Assembly: GCA_005880315.1 (NCBI GenBank)
Contig: VBHB01000078.1
Coordinates: 1 to 64,000 of the forward strand
DNA: 64,000 bases
Origin: Chloroflexota bacterium
GTDB lineage: Bacteria > Chloroflexota > Dormibacteria > Dormibacterales > Dormibacteraceae
Direction of reading: 5' to 3'
Every line of letters starts with the position of its first letter. The first letter of the stretch is position 1. The notes under the pieces were generated by a model. It ran no database searches. It was not told the DNA's origin and saw nothing but the letters and a program-made list of their open reading frames with translations. The translations under genes were made by a program, and so were the position numbers. Shown piece after piece: positions 9,360 through 18,512 of this stretch.

Positions 9360-10315
9360 GCGGGTTCGCTGAGCAACACGCCGCGGCCGTTCGCGAAGCC
9401 GCCGCGCGGATTCAGCCGTACGTGCGTCGCACGCCTGCGCTCCGGACGGACCTCGATCCCGGGCTGCGGCTGAAAGCCGAGTGCTTCCAGGTGACCGGTT
9501 CGTTCAAGCCGCGCGGCGCGTTCAACGCCATCCTGTCTCTGGTCGAGCGCGGCCCGCGCCCAAACGGGGTCATCGCGGTGAGCTCCGGCAACCATGCCCA
9601 GGCTGTCGCGTTGGCTGCTCGGACCGTCGGACTGCCCGCCCTCATCCTCATACCAGAGGATGCCAATCCGGCCAAGGTCGCGGCAACCCGCGCCTTGGGT
9701 GCAGAGGTCATGCAGGATGGCGTCACCTTCGCGAATCGCGAGCAGCGCCTGCGCGAGGTCACTGCCGAGCGGCAGCTGACCCTGGTGCATCCGTTCAACG
9801 ATTGGGACGTCATCCACGGCCAGGGCACGGCAACGCTGGAGCTGCTCACCGACGAGCCGGATCTCGACGTGATCGCGGCTCCGCTGGGAGGTGGCGGCCT
9901 GCTCTCGGGTGCCGCCATCGCCGCCAAGAGCCACGCCTCGAAGGTGAAGGTGGTGGGCGTCGAGCCGGCTGCTGCCGATGACGCGTACCGAAGCTGGAAG
10001 GCACACCGCATCGTTCCGCTCGAGCGGGCGCCCTCAACGCTGGCCGACGGTGTCCGGACCACCGCCATCGGCGAGCTTACGTTCGAGGTGATGTTCGGCA
10101 AGGGCCTCGTTGACGAGGTGGTCACGGTGACCGAGGCGGAGATCGCCTCCGCGGCCGGCCTCGCGTGGACGCGCCTTCACTTGGCGCTGGAACCGACCGG
10201 CGCCCTCCCGCTGGCGGCGTACCTCGCCGGCAAGCTTGGGCGCGGCCGAATCGGCCTCATCCTCAGCGGCGGCAACGCGAATCTAGAGACGATGGCTAGA
10301 CTGCTGACCCAATGA
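9356..10315 (+). CDS. PLP-dependent threonine/serine dehydratase
   Basis: SFKPRGAFNA PLP lysine, SSGNHAQAVA, GGGGLLSG motifs. Confidence 0.88.
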   Translation: MSGFAEQHAAAVREAAARIQPYVRRTPALRTDLDPGLRLKAECFQVTGSFKPRGAFNAILSLVERGPRPNGVIAVSSGNHAQAVALAARTVGLPALILIPEDANPAKVAATRALGAEVMQDGVTFANREQRLREVTAERQLTLVHPFNDWDVIHGQGTATLELLTDEPDLDVIAAPLGGGGLLSGAAIAAKSHASKVKVVGVEPAAADDAYRSWKAHRIVPLERAPSTLADGVRTTAIGELTFEVMFGKGLVDEVVTVTEAEIASAAGLAWTRLHLALEPTGALPLAAYLAGKLGRGRIGLILSGGNANLETMARLLTQ

Positions 10316-10779
10316 TCCCGGTCAAAGAGGTGATGACGACAGATGTGATCACCTTCCGTGAGGACACACCCGTGGATGAGATCGCAGCGACGCTCGCTAC
10401 CAAACACATCACCGGTGCGCCGGTCATCGGAGCCGATGGCGACGTGACGGGGATCGTCTCAGAGGTCGACGTCTTCTCCAAGAAGGGCAAGGTGGCGCGC
10501 GACATCATGAGCTCGCACGTCATCACCGTCAGCGAAGACACTGGCATTGACGAAGCGGCCCGCCTGCTCATCGGCGAGCGCATCAGGCGTGTGCCGGTGG
10601 TTAAGCGCGGCAAGATGGTGGGTCTGCTCAGCCGCTCGGATGTGCTCGAGTTCTTTGCCAGCACACGCTGGACCTGCAATGTTTGTGGGCGCTGGGAACG
10701 GGGGCTGGAGATGCCGGAGCGCTGTTATTCATGTTCGAGCACGGAGATCCGACTGGAGCGCGCCGATCCTGGCCACTGA
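10312..10779 (+). CDS. CBS-pair protein with C-terminal zinc ribbon
   Basis: two CBS repeats (VKEVMTTDVITF, ARDIMSSHVITV) plus CNVCGRWE...CYSCSS. Confidence 0.88.
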   Translation: MIPVKEVMTTDVITFREDTPVDEIAATLATKHITGAPVIGADGDVTGIVSEVDVFSKKGKVARDIMSSHVITVSEDTGIDEAARLLIGERIRRVPVVKRGKMVGLLSRSDVLEFFASTRWTCNVCGRWERGLEMPERCYSCSSTEIRLERADPGH

Positions 10780-11944
10780 TCGTCTCTCGCTAAAGGCCCA
10801 GAGCTTCACCGAGTCGGTCATCCGCGAGATGACGCGCTTGAACCTTGCCCTCAATGGTCCCGAGCGCGCCATCAACTTCGCCCAGGGCTTCCCCGACTTC
10901 GAGACTGATCCCCGCATTCTCGACGCCGCCGCCAACGCGCTCCGCGACGGATACAACCAGTACGCGACGACGTGGGGCGCGCCTCAGCTGCGCGAAGCGA
11001 TCGCGAGGAGGCAATCGGTCGTCTGGGACCGGGCCGTCGACCCCGAGAAAGAGATCACAGTGTCGTGTGGCGCGACCGAGGCCATGATCGCGGCGATGCT
11101 CACCGTCGTGAACTCCGGCGACGAGGTCATCGTGTTCGAGCCGTTCTACGAGAACTACGGCCCCGACTGCATCCTGAGCGGGGCGACCCCGCGGTATGTG
11201 ACGCTCGAGGCGCCCGACTGGTCATTCGACCCCGATGCGCTGCGCGCGGCGTTCTCGGAAAAGACGCGGGCCATCGTAGTCAACACCCCGCACAACCCGA
11301 CCGGGAAGGTCTACGCGCGCTCAGAGCTGGAGCTCATTGCCCAACTTTGCGTCGAGCACGATGTGATCGCCATCACCGATGAGATCTATGAGCACCTCGT
11401 CTACAGCGGCCGGCATGTGAGCCTGGCCACCCTCGACGGAATGGCCGATCGCACGATCACGATCAGCGGTGCCAGCAAGACGTTTTCCGTCACCGGTTGG
11501 CGCGTTGGCTGGATGGTGGCCCCACCGGACCTCACGAGCGGGATCCGCAAGGTCCACGATTTCCTCACCGTCGGCGCGGCGCACCCGCTGCAGGTCGCGA
11601 TCGCTTCCGCGCTCGAGCTGCCTCCTTCCTTTTATATGCAGCTGGTGGGCGACTATCGCGAGCGCCGCGACGCCATCGTCACGGGGCTGCAGGAATGCGG
11701 TTTCGAAGCCTCGGCTCCGGATGGCGCGTACTACGTGATGGCGGGGATCGGAGGGTTCGGCTTCGACGACGACACCGCCATGGCGCGCCACCTCATCGAG
11801 CAGGTCGCGGTCGCCACGGTGCCTGCTTCCAGCTTCTACCACGATCCGGACAAGGGGCGGGGCTACTTGCGCTTCAGCTTTCCCAAGCGCCTGGAGACGA
11901 TCGAGCGCGGTATGCAAGCGCTGCGCACTTTGAAGAGGCGTTAA
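10769..11944 (+). CDS. PLP-dependent aminotransferase class I/II (start uncertain, possibly CTG at 10769)
   Basis: FAQGFPDFETDP, NTPHNPTGKVY, SGASKTFSVTGWRVGW motifs. Confidence 0.9.
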   Translation: MATDRLSLKAQSFTESVIREMTRLNLALNGPERAINFAQGFPDFETDPRILDAAANALRDGYNQYATTWGAPQLREAIARRQSVVWDRAVDPEKEITVSCGATEAMIAAMLTVVNSGDEVIVFEPFYENYGPDCILSGATPRYVTLEAPDWSFDPDALRAAFSEKTRAIVVNTPHNPTGKVYARSELELIAQLCVEHDVIAITDEIYEHLVYSGRHVSLATLDGMADRTITISGASKTFSVTGWRVGWMVAPPDLTSGIRKVHDFLTVGAAHPLQVAIASALELPPSFYMQLVGDYRERRDAIVTGLQECGFEASAPDGAYYVMAGIGGFGFDDDTAMARHLIEQVAVATVPASSFYHDPDKGRGYLRFSFPKRLETIERGMQALRTLKRR

Positions 11945-11980
11945 CAGGCAGGGTTCTCATCCTTCGCGCCGGCGCCTAGC

Positions 11981-12388
11981 GTGGCCCGCATGGGAAGAGT
12001 GATCCGGGCGCCGCTGACGTGGATGGTCGTGGCCGAGGTCGTGGTCGTGGTCGCGCTGGTGCTGGTGGCCTGGCACGCGTTCGCCGGCGCGACCGGGCCC
12101 CTGTCAGGGCCGACGGTCGGGTTTCCTTCCGCCGAGGCTTCGCCTGCCGACACCGCCCTGCCGGCAGCCGGAGTGCCCGCGGGCGGCGCGACTTTCCACG
12201 GCCCCTTCCCAGGCTTGAATCTCGGGATCGAGTTCTGGCGCGGCCGCATGTCGAGCCTCAACCGCGACGAAGCGGCCTTCGAGGCGCTGGAGTGGAGAGT
12301 GACCCACGCCGTCATGGCGGCGGCGCACGACTACCTGGAGACGGTCGTGCTCCCGGCGGTCAGGCGTGCCGAAGGGGGTGCTGTTTGA
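11981..12388 (+). CDS. small predicted single-TM hypothetical protein
   Basis: N-terminal hydrophobic stretch VVAEVVVVVALVLVAWHAFAG; no recognised family. Confidence 0.5.
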   Translation: MARMGRVIRAPLTWMVVAEVVVVVALVLVAWHAFAGATGPLSGPTVGFPSAEASPADTALPAAGVPAGGATFHGPFPGLNLGIEFWRGRMSSLNRDEAAFEALEWRVTHAVMAAAHDYLETVVLPAVRRAEGGAV

Positions 12389-12402
12389 CGAGCGTTTGGG
12401 GC

Positions 12403-12798
12403 TTAGGACTTCTCCGGGGACATGGTGACGTTGCCGTTCAGCGTGGCGCCGTCCTCGACGGTAAGCCGGCTGACCTTGACGTCGCCGTTGAGGTGCCCCG
12501 AGCCGCCGAGCGTCAGGCGGCGGCGGGCGGTCACGTTGCCGTTGACCTGGCCTCGCACGCTGACGTTCGAGCCTTCGATTGTGGCCTGGACGTTGGCGGT
12601 GCTGTCCACCGACACGTCGCCGCTGGCTTTGAGCTCGCCCTCGACGGTGCCGGCCACCTTGAGATCACCCTGGATCTCGAGGCGTCCGTGCAGGCTGTCG
12701 CGGGGCCCGAGATTGACCAGGTTGGTGCCACCGTTGGCGCTGGTGGCGGGGGCGTGTGTTCCGGATTTTTCAGCTTGGGCCATTTGGGCGTCCTCCAC
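12403..12798 (-). CDS. polymer-forming cytoskeletal protein (bactofilin family)
   Basis: repetitive beta-helix pattern LHGRLEIQGDLKVAGTVEGELKASGDVSV...NVTARRRLTLGGSGHLNGDVKV. Confidence 0.85.
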   Translation of the reverse strand: MEDAQMAQAEKSGTHAPATSANGGTNLVNLGPRDSLHGRLEIQGDLKVAGTVEGELKASGDVSVDSTANVQATIEGSNVSVRGQVNGNVTARRRLTLGGSGHLNGDVKVSRLTVEDGATLNGNVTMSPEKS

Positions 12799-12982
12799 TG
12801 GGGTGATCGAGCCTTTTCCTCGTCCTGCTCAACTCCGACGATGAACTTGACTTGCGAACAGATGCATAAGTCGGAAGAGAGGGGGATTTGACGAGCTAGC
12901 ATCGTAGCAAAGTGGTCGCCGGACATCTCGAGAGGGAGGCAACCGGGTTTCTGCAGCTCCTGCATGCCCTGGGGTCAGCTTC

Positions 12983-13831
12983 GTGGCGCTGATGGATCCT
13001 GACTCGTCCGACGAGATGATCGACCATCTGGTCGACTTCTTCGACCAGATCGCACCGACATACGACAGCTGGGCCAACGGTCAGCACGGCCGAGTTGCTA
13101 CACGGCTGGTCGAGCTGGTCAAGCCGAGGAAGGGACAGCAAGTGCTTGATGTCGGCACCGGCACAGGCCTGGTTGCGCACCTGGTGGCGGCGAAGGTGAC
13201 GCCGGGCTCGGTGATCGGCATCGACCTGTCGGATCGCATGCTCTCGATCGCGAGGTCGAAGCCGAGCAAGAACACGAAGTTTCTCGGCATGGCCGCCGAA
13301 CGCCTCGTGTTCAGGCCGGAGACGTTTGACCTGGTGACCATGGGCGACACACTTGCTTACCTCGCCGATCCCGGCGACGCGCTGAGCGAAGCACATCGCG
13401 TACTCAAGGTTGGCGGCCGGGTCGCGCTCTCGAGCCAGCGGCGCAGTCTCAGCACGCGGGCCCAGGACCTCTTCTTCCAGGGCCTCGCCCCGCTCGCGCG
13501 CAGGCATTACCTGAGCTTTCCGCGGTATAGCTCTGACCGTTCGCAGTTCGGCGAGCCGCGGGTCCTGCCGCAGTTGTTGGAGTCGGCCGGTTTCAAGGTC
13601 GATCTGTTGACCGAGATGGTGACCGGCGGCCGTACCGACAACGCGAGGGAGTGGACCAACCTGATGGCGGGAGCAGGCCCGCTCCCCTACACGCTGATAA
13701 GGGCCCTGGGACCGCGCTATCGCATGGAGCTAGAGGCCGAGGTGGACGAGGCCATGGGCAGCCTCGGCGATCCAGACGATGCGTTCCGCTACCACCATTC
13801 CTACCTGATGGCGGTGGCCACCAAGCTCTGA
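12983..13831 (+). CDS. class I SAM-dependent methyltransferase
   Basis: VLDVGTGTGLVAHLV motif I, IGIDLSDRML. Confidence 0.85.
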   Translation: MALMDPDSSDEMIDHLVDFFDQIAPTYDSWANGQHGRVATRLVELVKPRKGQQVLDVGTGTGLVAHLVAAKVTPGSVIGIDLSDRMLSIARSKPSKNTKFLGMAAERLVFRPETFDLVTMGDTLAYLADPGDALSEAHRVLKVGGRVALSSQRRSLSTRAQDLFFQGLAPLARRHYLSFPRYSSDRSQFGEPRVLPQLLESAGFKVDLLTEMVTGGRTDNAREWTNLMAGAGPLPYTLIRALGPRYRMELEAEVDEAMGSLGDPDDAFRYHHSYLMAVATKL

Positions 13832-13840
13832 CGCGTTTGG

Positions 13841-15343
13841 TCAGGTCTTCGAGGCCGCCCTCGGCTGCGTTCCGATCGTGAGCCCGGCCACAAGCGCGGC
13901 GAGCAGGCAGAGCGCCGCTGCGACGGCGAATATCTCGCGGTACTCCTGCAGGAAGGCGGCGGCCACCAGGCGCTCCAGGTGATCGACCCTGGCGCGGACG
14001 TCGGGGTCGTTGAGCTGTGGAGTGCCCAGGATCTGATGGAACCGATACAGGCCGTAGGCGGTTAGGGCCGCCAGGCCGACGAGCATTCCCATGGTCCTCG
14101 AAAGGACGACGAGGCTCGAGGCGAGACCGTGATGCTCCGTTTTTGTGAGCTCGAGCACGCGGGCGGCAAGCGGGGCGATGACGATCCCGAAACCAAGCCC
14201 GCATGCGATGAGCGCGAGGTCGGCGACCGGCAGTGGACCGGCGCGCGCGGCCAGCTCGTCCGCCCGCCAGCCCGTCATCTGCGCGAACGCTGCCGCCGCG
14301 AGGATCATGCCCGCGACCGCAGTGGCGCGCGCGCCGATCCGCGTGGCCAGCAGGCCGCCCAGTAACGCGCCGAGCGGCAGGCCGAGCAAGAAGCGGGAAA
14401 GGAGCAGGCCCGAGCCGAGCTGGTCGAGCTTGAAAACGAGCCGGCCGAGAAGTGGCACGTCCACCAGCGCGACCATGAGCGCGACCCCGATCAACAGGTT
14501 GGCGAGCGTGGCGCCGATGAATGCGCGGCTGCGAAGAAGGCTGGCTGGGATCAGAGGCTCGAGACGTGTGGCCTGGCGTCTCGCGTATAGGCCCAGCACG
14601 ACGAGGCTGAGAACGCCGAGCGGGATGAAAAGGCCGCTGGTGGCGCGGGTGTTGGGATCATCCGGGTACAAGGCGAGCACCAACAGGCCCAGGCCGGCGC
14701 CGAGCAGGGCGGCGCCGACCCAGTCCAGCGAAGCGGCGGTTGACGCATCGAGCCTGCTTTGCCGGCGGCTCCCGGCAACCAGGCCGGTGGCACACAGCAC
14801 GGCCAGCGGAAGGTTCAACCAGAACACGAAACGCCAGCCCCCGATCGATGCGGCGGCCGCCGCGAGTGTGGCTCCGTACAGCGGGCCGAACACGCTGCCT
14901 GCCTCTTGCATCGCGGCCACGGACCCCAACGCGGCCGTCCGGCGCTCGTTGCGGTAGAGGTCGGCGGCCAGGGCGAGCGAGAGCGGAACGAGGCCACCGC
15001 CTCCCAAGCCCTGCAGGAAGCGGCCGGCGACCAGCCAGGGCAGGCCGGCGAACGTCCACAAGCCGGCGGTGGCTGTGATCGCCGAGCCGGCGGCGAAAAC
15101 CAGCATGCATAGGGCGTAAACCGGAGCCCGGCCCCGCACGTCGGAGTACGCACCGAGCAATGGCATGGCGACGACGTAGCCGCCGAGGAAGCCCGTGACG
15201 ATCGGGGTCGCCTGCTCGAAACGGTCGATGGTCAGGCCGACGTCGGCAACCATGGCCGGCAGCAGGGTGACGACGACGTAGGCGTCGAGGGCGGTGATGA
15301 AGAGCCCGGCTCCGGCTACGAGGAGGAGCAAGGGTCGCCTCAT
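13841..15343 (-). CDS. MFS transporter, P55-like (ORF extends to 15478)
   Basis: MRRPLLLLVAGAGLFITALDAYVVVTLLPAM...GYVVAMPLLGAYSDVRGR MFS motif A; many TM segments. Confidence 0.85.
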   Translation of the reverse strand: MRRPLLLLVAGAGLFITALDAYVVVTLLPAMVADVGLTIDRFEQATPIVTGFLGGYVVAMPLLGAYSDVRGRAPVYALCMLVFAAGSAITATAGLWTFAGLPWLVAGRFLQGLGGGGLVPLSLALAADLYRNERRTAALGSVAAMQEAGSVFGPLYGATLAAAAASIGGWRFVFWLNLPLAVLCATGLVAGSRRQSRLDASTAASLDWVGAALLGAGLGLLVLALYPDDPNTRATSGLFIPLGVLSLVVLGLYARRQATRLEPLIPASLLRSRAFIGATLANLLIGVALMVALVDVPLLGRLVFKLDQLGSGLLLSRFLLGLPLGALLGGLLATRIGARATAVAGMILAAAAFAQMTGWRADELAARAGPLPVADLALIACGLGFGIVIAPLAARVLELTKTEHHGLASSLVVLSRTMGMLVGLAALTAYGLYRFHQILGTPQLNDPDVRARVDHLERLVAAAFLQEYREIFAVAAALCLLAALVAGLTIGTQPRAASKT

Positions 15344-15497
15344 CGCCGCCTCGTGGTCAGGAATCGTGGGCCCCGCTCCGATTTTGAGCCCGAACGCACC
15401 CCTGGCGGGGCCCTCCCTTCCCGTTTGCCGTCCCTCCCCCGACCGGCGCTCCTCGCGCCAGTTTGGGCAAGTTGACAAGAGGGCTCAACCCTGCCTG

Positions 15498-16199
15498 TTA
15501 AGGCAACGACGGCGTGGCGATCACGACGCTGCCGTTGAACCCGCCCAGGTCGACTTCGACCGAGCTCGCCGCGCCGTTGTCACCGAACGGGCCCGAGAGC
15601 ACCGCCTTGCGGATCAGGTGGTCGGAGCCGCCGATCCAGATCACCGCGTCCACGTCGCCAGACGAGCTCAGCTGCGGCAGCATGCTGTGGACCTGGCCGG
15701 CGCTGTAGGTTGCCTGCACCTTGTGAGAATCGACCCCATCCACCTGCTCGGCGGCCAGGTATTTCGGGCTGCGGCCCGCTGGGATGACCGCGGGCAGACC
15801 GTTGGCGGCGTCGAAGAGCTTGGCGAGATCCGGGATGTCGGCGGCGTCCACCCCGGTCAGCTCGTTATAGCCAGAGAAGGGCAGGTGGAGGTAAACGTGT
15901 CCGCCCGAGATGATCACCTCGAGGGCGATCTGGACATCTTGCTGACGGACCGTGTACGTGGTGTCGCTGTCGGCCGGCAGGCGAAGGGCCGCCTTGGCCG
16001 TCATCAACTGGAATCCGCGAAAGCTGACCGAGCCTTTGGTGAACTTGAGGCTGGCGTTGACCGATTTCAGCTTCGCCATCGCGGCGCCACTCTCACGAAG
16101 GGCCCGGCCGGCGTCCTCCGGCTGCAGGCCCCCGCAGCCCGCGACCACGGCCAGCAGCAGCACACTGGCGCCAAACGACGCGAGCCTGGATTTCACCAC
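15498..16199 (-). CDS. LppX/LprAFG-family lipoprotein
   Basis: lipobox LLLAVVAGCGG; lipid-binding-like LprG-type sequence; ORF extends to 16382 but GTG start near 16199 is likely. Confidence 0.75.
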   Translation of the reverse strand: MVKSRLASFGASVLLLAVVAGCGGLQPEDAGRALRESGAAMAKLKSVNASLKFTKGSVSFRGFQLMTAKAALRLPADSDTTYTVRQQDVQIALEVIISGGHVYLHLPFSGYNELTGVDAADIPDLAKLFDAANGLPAVIPAGRSPKYLAAEQVDGVDSHKVQATYSAGQVHSMLPQLSSSGDVDAVIWIGGSDHLIRKAVLSGPFGDNGAASSVEVDLGGFNGSVVIATPSLP

Positions 16200-16243
16200 A
16201 CAAGTATCAGCCCCGCATCCGGCCCGTTTGTGACGCTCGCGTC

Positions 16244-17500
16244 TCAGTCGGAATGGTCGGGATCGGCCCTCACGATAAGACGGATGGGCCGGTCGTAGAA
16301 GAGATAATCCCAGGCCCAGTTGATGAGGACGAGGATCCGGCTGCGAAAGCTGACCACGTTGACCAGGTGCACCGTGAGCCACATCACCCAGCCCGGAAAC
16401 CCCGACAGGCGAACGCGGCCGAGCTGAGCCACCGCGGAGTTGCGGCCGATCGTCGCCATGGTGCCGGGGTCTTTGTAGACGAATGCGCTCGCCCCGCCGT
16501 TGGCGGCCATGTCCTTGATGGTCGCGGCCACCCGCCGGCCCTCCTGCATGGCGACCGGGATCAGCATCGGAAGCGGCTGACCCGCAACAACTGCGCCTGC
16601 GAGGTCGCCGATGACGAAGACGACCGGATGACCCGGCAGCTGCAGCGTGTCGTCAACCAGCACCCGCGCCTGGCGGCCTAGCTTGGCTCCGAGTACCGCG
16701 CCCAGCCCAGACGCTCGTACTCCTGCGGTCCACACGATCGTGCCCGCAGAGATGACCTCTCCACTCGCGAGACTGATGGAGTCCTCCGTGACCTGCGCCA
16801 CCTTGGCGTTCAGCATCACCTCGACATCCTTCTTCTCCAGCGACCGCTTCGCAGCCTCGCGCAGGACTGGGTCGAACGTGCTCAGCAGCCAGCCGGCGGC
16901 CTCCACCAAGATCACGCGCACCTCGCTGAGGTCGAGCTTTGGATAGTCCTTCTTGAGCACGTGCCGGATGAGCTCGGATAGCGCGCCGGCCATCTCCACT
17001 CCGGTAGGGCCGCCACCAACGATCGCGAAGGTGAGCATCATTCGGCGCCGCTCGGCTTCGGCGACCCACTGCGTCGCCTCGACCCGAGCGAGGACGCGGT
17101 TGCGCAGCGCCAGCCCCTCGCCGAGCTCTTTCAATCCGAACGCGTGCTGGGCGAGCGACGCGTTACCGAAGAAATCGCTCTGGCTCCCGGTCGCGAGCAC
17201 GAGGTAGTCGTAGGGGACGGGTCCGCGATCGGTGCTCAGGATTCGGCGCTGCATGTCGACACCCAACACCTCGGCCTGCCGGAACTCGACGTTGCCCAGC
17301 GGCCGCACCAGCTCGCGCACCGGGCGCGCGACCTCGCCCGGATCCAGGAGCGCTGAGGCCACCTGGTAGAGCAGCGGCGTGAAGAGGTGGTAGTTGTTGC
17401 GGTCGATCAACAGGACGTCGAGGGGCGCATGCTTCAGCGCCCGCGCACACGTCAGGCCGGCGAAACCGGCGCCCGCGATGACGACCCGGGGCCGGGTCAA
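16244..17500 (-). CDS. type II NADH dehydrogenase-like FAD/NAD(P) oxidoreductase
   Basis: VVIAGAGFAGLTCARAL, YLVLATGSQSDFFG, AIVGGGPTGVEMAGAL. Confidence 0.9.
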   Translation of the reverse strand: MTRPRVVIAGAGFAGLTCARALKHAPLDVLLIDRNNYHLFTPLLYQVASALLDPGEVARPVRELVRPLGNVEFRQAEVLGVDMQRRILSTDRGPVPYDYLVLATGSQSDFFGNASLAQHAFGLKELGEGLALRNRVLARVEATQWVAEAERRRMMLTFAIVGGGPTGVEMAGALSELIRHVLKKDYPKLDLSEVRVILVEAAGWLLSTFDPVLREAAKRSLEKKDVEVMLNAKVAQVTEDSISLASGEVISAGTIVWTAGVRASGLGAVLGAKLGRQARVLVDDTLQLPGHPVVFVIGDLAGAVVAGQPLPMLIPVAMQEGRRVAATIKDMAANGGASAFVYKDPGTMATIGRNSAVAQLGRVRLSGFPGWVMWLTVHLVNVVSFRSRILVLINWAWDYLFYDRPIRLIVRADPDHSD

Positions 17501-17501
17501 C

Positions 17502-18512
17502 TCAGTGTCCGGTCTGCTTGCCGTACCGCCTACCGCCGCCGCCGTGGCGCCGGTTGGCCATCTTCTCGAGCGCAGGCGCGCCGCCGGTTGCTTGCAGCAG
17601 CGATTTGGGGAGCTTCTGCTTCTTTTTGATCACCGGCTCGAACAGATCACCCAGCTTGGCGACCCGTTGCAGCACCTGGTCGGAGTCGAACACCAGCTTC
17701 GACGGGTCGCCCGACTTGAGGCACTTTTCGACCTCTTCCCACGACACCGGTGTCGAGACGGTCGGCCGCGACCGCGCTCGCAATGAGTAGACGTTGACCG
17801 TCGTCTTGTACTGGTCGTTCTGGCTCCAATCGATCAACACGCGACCGGTGCGGAGCTCCTTCAGCTGCTTGTGAACGACGAGGTCAGGATGCTTCTCCTC
17901 AAAGAGCTGGGCCAGACCCTTGGACACCACCTTGGTCTCGTCATATGTGACCTTCGAGTTCAGGGGCACGTAAAGCTGCAGCCCTTTCGAGCCCGACGTC
18001 TTTGCGCAGCAGTCAAGGCCGTGCTCCGCGAAGAGATCGCGAAGCATCAGTCCGACCCGGCAGCACTCGACGATCGTCGCCGGCGGTCCGGGGTCGAGGT
18101 CGAACACCATCGTCCTTGGCTCGGGCAGGTTGCTCGCAAGCGATAGCGATGTGTGGAACTCGAGCGTTGCAATTTGAGCCAGCCATACCAGCGTCGGCAG
18201 GTCCTGGCACAGGCAGTAGTACATGTCGCGGTTGTTGCCCCCGCTCCACACGGTCGCCGTCTCCACCCAGGGCGGCCGGTGCTTGGGACAGTTCTTCTCG
18301 TAGAAGAACTCCGCATCGACTCCGTTGGGATATCGCTTGAGCGTCAGCGGATGGTTCTTCGTGTGCGGCAGGATGGCGGGGGCGATGCGCGTGTAGTAGT
18401 CGATGACCTGCCCTTTCGTGAACCCGACTTCGGGGTACAGCACCTTTTCGAGATTGGTGAGCTTGAGCGTGCGGCCCTCGATGACGACCTCGACCGCTGT
18501 TTCCTTAGCCAA
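17502..18512 (-). CDS. ligD: LigD polymerase/primase domain protein
   Basis: LTNLEKVLYPEVGFTKGQVIDYYTRIAPAILPH, VFDLDPGP catalytic region, TSGSKGLQLYVPL; TTG start at 18512. Confidence 0.9.
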   Translation of the reverse strand: MAKETAVEVVIEGRTLKLTNLEKVLYPEVGFTKGQVIDYYTRIAPAILPHTKNHPLTLKRYPNGVDAEFFYEKNCPKHRPPWVETATVWSGGNNRDMYYCLCQDLPTLVWLAQIATLEFHTSLSLASNLPEPRTMVFDLDPGPPATIVECCRVGLMLRDLFAEHGLDCCAKTSGSKGLQLYVPLNSKVTYDETKVVSKGLAQLFEEKHPDLVVHKQLKELRTGRVLIDWSQNDQYKTTVNVYSLRARSRPTVSTPVSWEEVEKCLKSGDPSKLVFDSDQVLQRVAKLGDLFEPVIKKKQKLPKSLLQATGGAPALEKMANRRHGGGGRRYGKQTGH

